A DNA stretch of 64,000 nt, from assembly GCF_003719725.1 (NCBI RefSeq), contig NZ_RIAX01000002.1:248001-312000 (forward strand), read 5' to 3'. Under the pieces are notes generated by a model. That model worked only from the letters and a program-made list of their open reading frames with translations. It searched no databases and was not told where the DNA came from. This DNA comes from Planococcus salinus. Its GTDB lineage: Bacteria; Bacillota; Bacilli; Bacillales_A; Planococcaceae. Below are positions 58,963 through 64,000 of this stretch, piece by piece (within the stretch, counting starts at the first letter, position 1; each line of letters starts with the position of its first letter). The position numbers and the translations under genes were made by a program.

Positions 58963-61900
58963 TTAGACTTCTTCCTGCAGTTTAACAGATACCAGTTTGG
59001 AGATTCCGGATTCCTGCATGGTGATGCCATACAGCACATCGGCCCCTTCCATCGTCCCTTTGCGGTGCGTAATGACGATGAACTGGGTATCTTCGCTGAA
59101 TTTCTTCAAGTACTGACTGTAACGCACGACGTTCGACTCATCAAGCGCCGCTTCCACTTCGTCCAAAATGCAGAACGGAACCGGTCGGACCTTTAAAATA
59201 GCGAATAACAGGGCGATGGCAGTCAATGCCCTTTCCCCTCCTGACAACAAACTCAGATTCTGGAGTTTCTTGCCGGGTGGCTGAGCAATAATTTCCACTC
59301 CTGTCAGCAGCATATCCTGCGGATTTGTTAAAATAAGATCGGCCGATCCACCACCAAACAATTCTTTGAATACCCGCTGGAACTGATCGCGGATTGCATG
59401 ATAAGTATCTTCGAAACGGTGTGTCATTTCTTCGTCCATTTCGCGGATCACCATCCGCAGTGTGTCCTTTGCTTCATTCAAATCAGTGCGCTGGTCTGTC
59501 AGGAACTGATGGCGTTCAGCCACTTGCTCGAATTCTTCAATGGCATTGAGATTGACAGGGCCCAACTCTTCGATCGATTGCTTCAGCAACTTCACTTTTT
59601 TCCGGACAACGCTTTCTTCGTCTGTCAACGAATACCGTTTCGCTTCGTCGAACGTTAAATGATAGGCACTTTCCAACTGACCGACCAGACTTTGTATCTG
59701 AACGTCGATACGCGTCGATTTTACTTCACAGATACGGATGGCTTCCACAAATCCTTTGTGTAACCGCTGTTGTTCTTTTGTTTCTTTTTCCAGCTCATCA
59801 AACTCTTTTTGCTGTGTCGTCCGTTCGTTTTTGGCTTGTTGGATCTGCTGTTGCACTTTGGTCTTTTTTGCTGTCCATTTTGAGATTTCCTGAACGATTT
59901 CTTCATCAGAATACCCGTTTGCCGCTTCCTCCGACTGGATCCACGCAAGGGCTTGCCGGCTTTCTTCCAGCTTCCTGTCGCTTTTCAGCTTTCTTTCCAG
60001 CAATTCCGCTTCGCTTTGAACCAGCTGTGTGACCCGCTCTTTCATAACAGCAGAAGCAGATTTCTGTTCAGCCAATTTTGACAGAATGGCATCACGGGCC
60101 GATTCGTTCTGCTGCTTGTAACCGGTCAGTTCATCTATTTTCTGTGAAATGCCGGTTAATTCCTGTTCAATCTGCCTCAGTCTTTCCGATGCGCTTTGTT
60201 TCCGCTCCGTGACAGAAGTCAAATCCAAATCTTTGTTTTTTTGTTCGGCCATGAACAAGTGATAGCGTTCTCGTGTCGTTTTCAGAACGGCTTCAATTTC
60301 CCGCAGCACAATCGAGCGTTCGGATTCCAAATTCCGGAACTGCTCACCTTCCGCGCGAAGCTGCTGCAGGCTTGCTGCCGCCTCTTCCAATTCCTTTTTT
60401 TCCCTGCTGACTTTTTTCTCGGCCTGCAGGATTGTCTCATCCAATTCTTTGGACTGGGTGATCAGCTGTTCGAGTTCTGCTTTTCTCGTAAAGAAAGTGG
60501 CCTGGTTTTTATTGGCACCGCCGGTCATGGAACCACCGGCATTGACCACATCACCTTCCAATGTTACCACCCGGTACCGGCTCATTGTCGCCTTCGAAAT
60601 GGCGGTAGCCCCTTTCAGGTCTTTTGCGATAATGACATTGCCCAGCAGGTTTTCGATGATCATGCTGTAAGAAGAATCATAAGAGACGAGTTCGAAAGCC
60701 ATTTTGATATAGGAAGGGTGCTGTTGGATAGTCTCGATCGTCTGAGCCGGAATCTTCCTTGGCTTCATGACATTCATCGGCAGGAAAGTTGAACGCCCCG
60801 CTTTCTTTTTCCGCAGAAACTCAATCGCTTCACGGGCATGAGCTTCGGTTTCCGTAATAATATGCTGGCTGGAGGCTCCCAACGCGGTTTCAATCGCTTT
60901 CGCATACGGCTGGTCCACTTGGGCAATTTCTGCTACGGCCCCCACAATACCATTGAGGTGTCCTTTCTCACGAGCCTTAAGGACTTCACGTACTCCCTGA
61001 AAAAAGCCGGAAAAATCCGCTTCCAGCTCCTGCAGAGTTTCGATGCGTGCGGTCAATTGCTTTTGTGACTGATAAGCCTGGATCAACATGTCCTGCTTTT
61101 TATCAAATCCCTCTTTGAATTGACCGTACTCTTCTTCCATCTGACGATAATGCTGCCGCTTTGCTGCCAGCATCTGTTGGACTTCATCCAAATCCTTTTG
61201 CGCTGACTGCCGCTCTTTTTCCAGCTTAATCAGTTCCCGGTCAAAGTCGGATTGTTGACTGGCAATCCGGCCAGTCGATTCTGATAATTGCCGTTCCTGA
61301 AATTCTATATTCTTCAATTCATTTTTGACACTTGCTTGTTCATTCATCAAATCGATGTAAACCGATTTTTGTCCTTCGATTTCATCGTCGATATCAGCTG
61401 GGGACAGTCGCAATTGGCTTTCCAGTTGCTTGATCCGGCTTATAATCGATTGCTGTTCTCTTTTCTGCTTTTCAAGCAGAGCGGTCTGTTCCGTATGTTT
61501 TTTCTGCAACAGTGCATTCTCCGCTTGTTCAGCATCCACACTTTCCTGCAGCTGCTGCGTTTGACGATCGGCATTATGTTTTTTCTCCGACATCAAGAGC
61601 TTTCTGCCTTCCCATTTCTCACTTTCGGCACTTGCTTCCACCAATTCGTTCTGACTGCGGTCAATGGCTTTGTCCAACTGACCCAACGACTTCCGGATAG
61701 CCGCCATTTCCTGTTCTTTTTCAGCAATCGCTTCTGCTAGTTCCTGTTCTTTTGCTGTGTGTTCTTTGGCATCTTCGGACAAACGGCCGAGTTCCAGCTC
61801 AAGTTGTGATACATCATGCGCCAGCAGAGCGATGTCGGCATCTTTCAGCTGCTCTGTCATATCCAAATAATCGCGCGCTTTCGACGCCTGGATTTGCAGC

Positions 61901-62511
61901 GGCTCCATCCGTCCATCCAGTTCATGCAGGATATCGAGCACGCGGTTCAGATTGTCTTCGGTTTCGCTCAATTTAAACTCCGCTTTTTTCTTCCGTTGCT
62001 TGTACTTCAAAACACCGGCGGCTTCTTCGAAAATTGAACGCCTTTCTTCCGCTTTGCTATTTAGAATTTCATCCACACGTCCCTGTGAGATAATGGAGAA
62101 CGCTTCTTTCCCAAGTCCCGAATCCATAAATAAATCCGTAATGTCTTTTAATCGGCAGTTTTGCTTGTTCAGCAGATAGGCGCTTTCCCCACTTCGAAAA
62201 ACCCTCCTCGTTACGCTGATTTCGCTGTAATCGAGAGGGACTCGTCCATCGGTATTATCCAGTATCAATGTCACTTCTGCAAAACTCAATGGTTTTCTGG
62301 ATTCACTGCCGGCAAAAATGACATCCTCCATTTTCGCACCGCGCAGCGATTTCGCTGATTGTTCTCCGAGTACCCAACGGATCGCATCGGTCACATTGCT
62401 TTTGCCGCTTCCATTCGGGCCGACAACAGCTGTTACGCCAGGGACAAAGTCAATGCCGATTCGATCGGCAAAAGACTTGAATCCCATCACTTCCACTCTT
62501 TTCAAATACAT
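58963..62511 (-). CDS. smc: Chromosome condensation ATPase Smc
   Basis: A 1182-residue structural-maintenance-of-chromosomes protein. It has an N-terminal head with GPNGSGKSN (32-40), a long coiled coil, a hinge (about 510-650), a second coiled coil, and a C-terminal head with LSGGERALTAIALLFA and ILDEVEAALDE. Length matches B. subtilis Smc (about 1186). It acts with ScpA-ScpB in origin segregation. It starts two bases after the rnc stop. Confidence 0.97.
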   Translation of the reverse strand: MYLKRVEVMGFKSFADRIGIDFVPGVTAVVGPNGSGKSNVTDAIRWVLGEQSAKSLRGAKMEDVIFAGSESRKPLSFAEVTLILDNTDGRVPLDYSEISVTRRVFRSGESAYLLNKQNCRLKDITDLFMDSGLGKEAFSIISQGRVDEILNSKAEERRSIFEEAAGVLKYKQRKKKAEFKLSETEDNLNRVLDILHELDGRMEPLQIQASKARDYLDMTEQLKDADIALLAHDVSQLELELGRLSEDAKEHTAKEQELAEAIAEKEQEMAAIRKSLGQLDKAIDRSQNELVEASAESEKWEGRKLLMSEKKHNADRQTQQLQESVDAEQAENALLQKKHTEQTALLEKQKREQQSIISRIKQLESQLRLSPADIDDEIEGQKSVYIDLMNEQASVKNELKNIEFQERQLSESTGRIASQQSDFDRELIKLEKERQSAQKDLDEVQQMLAAKRQHYRQMEEEYGQFKEGFDKKQDMLIQAYQSQKQLTARIETLQELEADFSGFFQGVREVLKAREKGHLNGIVGAVAEIAQVDQPYAKAIETALGASSQHIITETEAHAREAIEFLRKKKAGRSTFLPMNVMKPRKIPAQTIETIQQHPSYIKMAFELVSYDSSYSMIIENLLGNVIIAKDLKGATAISKATMSRYRVVTLEGDVVNAGGSMTGGANKNQATFFTRKAELEQLITQSKELDETILQAEKKVSREKKELEEAAASLQQLRAEGEQFRNLESERSIVLREIEAVLKTTRERYHLFMAEQKNKDLDLTSVTERKQSASERLRQIEQELTGISQKIDELTGYKQQNESARDAILSKLAEQKSASAVMKERVTQLVQSEAELLERKLKSDRKLEESRQALAWIQSEEAANGYSDEEIVQEISKWTAKKTKVQQQIQQAKNERTTQQKEFDELEKETKEQQRLHKGFVEAIRICEVKSTRIDVQIQSLVGQLESAYHLTFDEAKRYSLTDEESVVRKKVKLLKQSIEELGPVNLNAIEEFEQVAERHQFLTDQRTDLNEAKDTLRMVIREMDEEMTHRFEDTYHAIRDQFQRVFKELFGGGSADLILTNPQDMLLTGVEIIAQPPGKKLQNLSLLSGGERALTAIALLFAILKVRPVPFCILDEVEAALDESNVVRYSQYLKKFSEDTQFIVITHRKGTMEGADVLYGITMQESGISKLVSVKLQEEV

Positions 62512-62513
62512 TC

Positions 62514-63269
62514 CTAATCCTCCATTGCCTGCTGCAATTTACGGATGGCCAATTGCGCCGCCTGTTGTTCCGCTTCTTTTTTGGAACGGCCATTGCCAAT
62601 CCCCAGTTCTTCATCAGCAAGCGAAACACGTGTTACAAAGGTCCTGCTGTGAGCCGGGCCTTTTTCATCGATGATCTCATAAGTCAAAGCACCGTTATTT
62701 TTTTGCTGCACCAGCTCCTGCAACTGACTTTTATAATCCATCACATGCGAAAAAGCACCGATATCCACTTTTGGAAATAACACAACTTCCAAAAATTTAA
62801 CGACCGATTCAAGGCCTTGATCCAAATACAAAGCGCCGATAAACGATTCAAAGACATCGGCCAATAATGCGGGACGCGTTCTGCCGCCTGTCAATTCCTC
62901 GCCTTTCCCCAAAAGAATATACGAACCGAAATTCAATTCGTTGGCAAATTGAACAAGCGAAGGTTCGCACACAATCGCCGCACGCAGTTTGGTCAATTCC
63001 CCTTCACTCATTTCCGGGTACTTCATGAACAGATAATGGGAAACAGACAATTCCAACACTGCGTCCCCTAAAAATTCAAGGCGCTCGTTATCTGTATAAA
63101 ATCTTTTTCGATGCTCATTCACATAAGATGAATGGGTAAAAGCCTGATAAAGCAACGGAGCTTGGTTAAAAGTTACATTCATTTCTTGCTGAAGCTGGTC
63201 AAAAGCTTTACGGACACTTTCTTTCAGGACCCCTGGCTTTTGCTGGTTCGTCTTTTTTCTCGTAGCCAT
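62514..63269 (-). CDS. rnc: Ribonuclease III
   Basis: A 251-residue double-strand-specific RNase for rRNA processing. The catalytic domain has the signature [14 protein letters not shown] (61-74) and the C-terminal dsRNA-binding domain has [15 protein letters not shown]. The ATG at 63267-63269 has AAGGAAGG nine bases upstream; frames upstream run into the promoter and the acpP terminator. It leads rnc-smc-ftsY. Confidence 0.96.
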   Translation of the reverse strand: MATRKKTNQQKPGVLKESVRKAFDQLQQEMNVTFNQAPLLYQAFTHSSYVNEHRKRFYTDNERLEFLGDAVLELSVSHYLFMKYPEMSEGELTKLRAAIVCEPSLVQFANELNFGSYILLGKGEELTGGRTRPALLADVFESFIGALYLDQGLESVVKFLEVVLFPKVDIGAFSHVMDYKSQLQELVQQKNNGALTYEIIDEKGPAHSRTFVTRVSLADEELGIGNGRSKKEAEQQAAQLAIRKLQQAMED

Positions 63270-63304
63270 TTTTATCTGCCTTCCTTCGACTTTCTTCATT
63301 ACCG

Positions 63305-63333
63305 ATTTTACCTGTTTTTCTGCTATTGTGCAA
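63305..63333 (-). promoter_or_regulatory. Promoter of rnc-smc-ftsY
   Basis: TTGCAC (63328-63333), 17 bases, TAAAAT (63305-63310). The -35 overlaps the U-tract end of the acpP terminator. Confidence 0.7.
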
Positions 63334-63382
63334 AATAACAATTGACGCACAACCGCATGGTGGAAAAGCGATTGTGCGCCAA
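63330..63382 (-). terminator. Terminator of acpP
   Basis: Fifteen-pair stem with two G-U (63342-63356 with 63368-63382), 11-base loop, then TTGTTATTTT on the minus strand, 12 bases after the acpP stop. Confidence 0.88.
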
Positions 63383-63394
63383 TAGGTTGTTCAC

Positions 63395-63634
63395 TTATGA
63401 ATTCTGGTTCTTTTCAATATACGCTACCGCGTCGCCTACTGTTGACATGCTCTCGGCGTCTTCATCAGAAATTTCCATATCGAATTCATCTTCAAGTTCC
63501 ATAACCAATTCAACTACGTCCAAAGAGTCGGCTCCTAAGTCGCCTGTGAAAGAAGCTTCAGGTTTCACTTCGTTCTCTTCCACGCCTAGACGATCTACGA
63601 TTACTTTTGTTACCCGTTCCAATACTGTTGACAA
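63395..63634 (-). CDS. acpP: Acyl carrier protein
   Basis: A 79-residue acidic carrier of fatty acyl chains. The phosphopantetheine Ser37 lies in [20 protein letters not shown]. The start is a TTG at 63632-63634: AGGGGAGGTGA lies five bases upstream. A GTG three codons earlier in frame is part of that ribosome-binding sequence, so it cannot be the start. Length then matches the family (77-79). A terminator follows. Confidence 0.95.
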   Translation of the reverse strand: MSTVLERVTKVIVDRLGVEENEVKPEASFTGDLGADSLDVVELVMELEDEFDMEISDEDAESMSTVGDAVAYIEKNQNS

Positions 63635-63673
63635 TGTCGTCACCTCCCCTCAATCAGTATACAAAACTTTTTC

Positions 63674-64000
63674 TCACATGACCATTCCGCCATCAAGATG
63701 CAGCGTTTGACCCGTCATATAAGATGCTTCGTCGGAGGCAAGGAATAATGCAGCTTTCGCCACTTCCTCCGGTTTTCCGAAACGGCCAAGCGGAATTTGG
63801 CCAAGCATAGTCTGCTGGATATCATCCGACAATCTGTCCGTCATGTCTGTCATGATGAATCCCGGCGCTATGGCATTAGCGGTAATCCCTCTGCTCGCCA
63901 GCTCACGAGCCGTGGTTTTCGTCAAGCCGATCACGCCTGCTTTGGCCGCCACGTAATTGGCCTGCCCTGCATTGCCCATGACACCGACAATTGAAGCGAT
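63674..64000 (-). CDS. fabG: 3-oxoacyl-ACP reductase FabG, C-terminal part
   Basis: The last 108 residues of an SDR-family reductase of fatty acid elongation; the start is outside the window. [13 protein letters not shown] carries the YxxxK catalytic pair, and [19 protein letters not shown] and [16 protein letters not shown] are the family C-terminus. It ends 31 bases before the acpP ribosome-binding GTG, as in the fabD-fabG-acpP order. Confidence 0.95.
   Translation of the reverse strand: MASIVGVMGNAGQANYVAAKAGVIGLTKTTARELASRGITANAIAPGFIMTDMTDRLSDDIQQTMLGQIPLGRFGKPEEVAKAALFLASDEASYMTGQTLHLDGGMVM

Noticed and set aside
1..64000. tRNA or rRNA genes, insertion sequences, prophage, attachment sites, defence islands
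   Set aside because: Gaps between genes are short and fully accounted for by terminators, promoters and leaders; no transposase, integrase (other than XerC) or tRNA cloverleaf was seen.

Overview
The window is a 64-kb stretch of a low-to-mid G+C Gram-positive (Bacillales) core chromosome. Every gene I can support lies on the minus strand, so transcription runs from high to low coordinates. Gene order follows the Bacillus subtilis rnc-smc ... codY / rpsB ... polC-nusA-infB-pnp ... ymfF-ymfK block closely, and the proteins resemble Bacillaceae/Planococcaceae orthologues. Genes normally found here in spore formers are missing: spoVFA/spoVFB, ymxH and ylxY around mlpA-asd, and tepA between rnjB and ftsK. 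The flagellar/chemotaxis operon that separates codY from rpsB in B. subtilis is also missing at this position. A non-sporulating member of the Planococcaceae (Planococcus/Planomicrobium-like) would fit, but that assignment is inference.

Layout in transcription order. (1) 64000-52100: the end of fabG, acpP, rnc-smc-ftsY, ylxM-ffh (SRP), rpsP-khpA, rimM-trmD, rplS, then lepB-rbgA. This region serves fatty acid synthesis, chromosome condensation, protein targeting and ribosome maturation. (2) 52060-40800: rnhB, sucCD (TCA cycle), dprA, topA, trmFO, then xerC-hslV-hslU-codY. (3) 40600-37500: rpsB-tsf-pyrH-frr (translation and UMP kinase), punctuated by terminators. (4) 37400-26900: uppS-cdsA-dxr-rseP (isoprenoid and phospholipid precursors, site-2 protease), then proS-polC behind a promoter and a 270-nt structured leader. 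(5) 26900-19300: rimP-nusA-rnpM-ylxQ-infB-ylxP-rbfA, truB-ribF and rpsO. The rimP promoter is followed by a terminator-like hairpin with an interrupted U-tract, which looks like a NusA-responsive attenuator. (6) 19150-10400: pnp, mlpA, asd, rnjB and ftsK, each followed or preceded by its own terminator or promoter. (7) 10250-4400: a GntR/HutC-type regulator, then a purine-nucleoside ABC importer (nupN lipoprotein, strong terminator, nupO-nupP-nupQ). (8) 4350-1: ymfF-ymfH (paired M16 peptidase homologues), ymfI (EF-P modification reductase), the uncharacterised ACT/P-loop protein ymfK, and the start of ymfM/rodZ.

I see no tRNA, rRNA, insertion sequence, prophage, CRISPR array or toxin cluster. 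The window reads as conserved core genome. The parts I cannot explain are regulatory or concern poorly known conserved proteins: the proS leader, with a hairpin pairing a Shine-Dalgarno-like arm to an anti-SD-like arm; the codV (xerC) promoter whose -10 box lies in the loop of the upstream terminator; YmfK; and the catalytic/non-catalytic M16 pair. Promoters that abut or overlap the preceding terminator recur across the window. Coordinates for promoters and terminators come from reading motifs by eye and were not scored by software.
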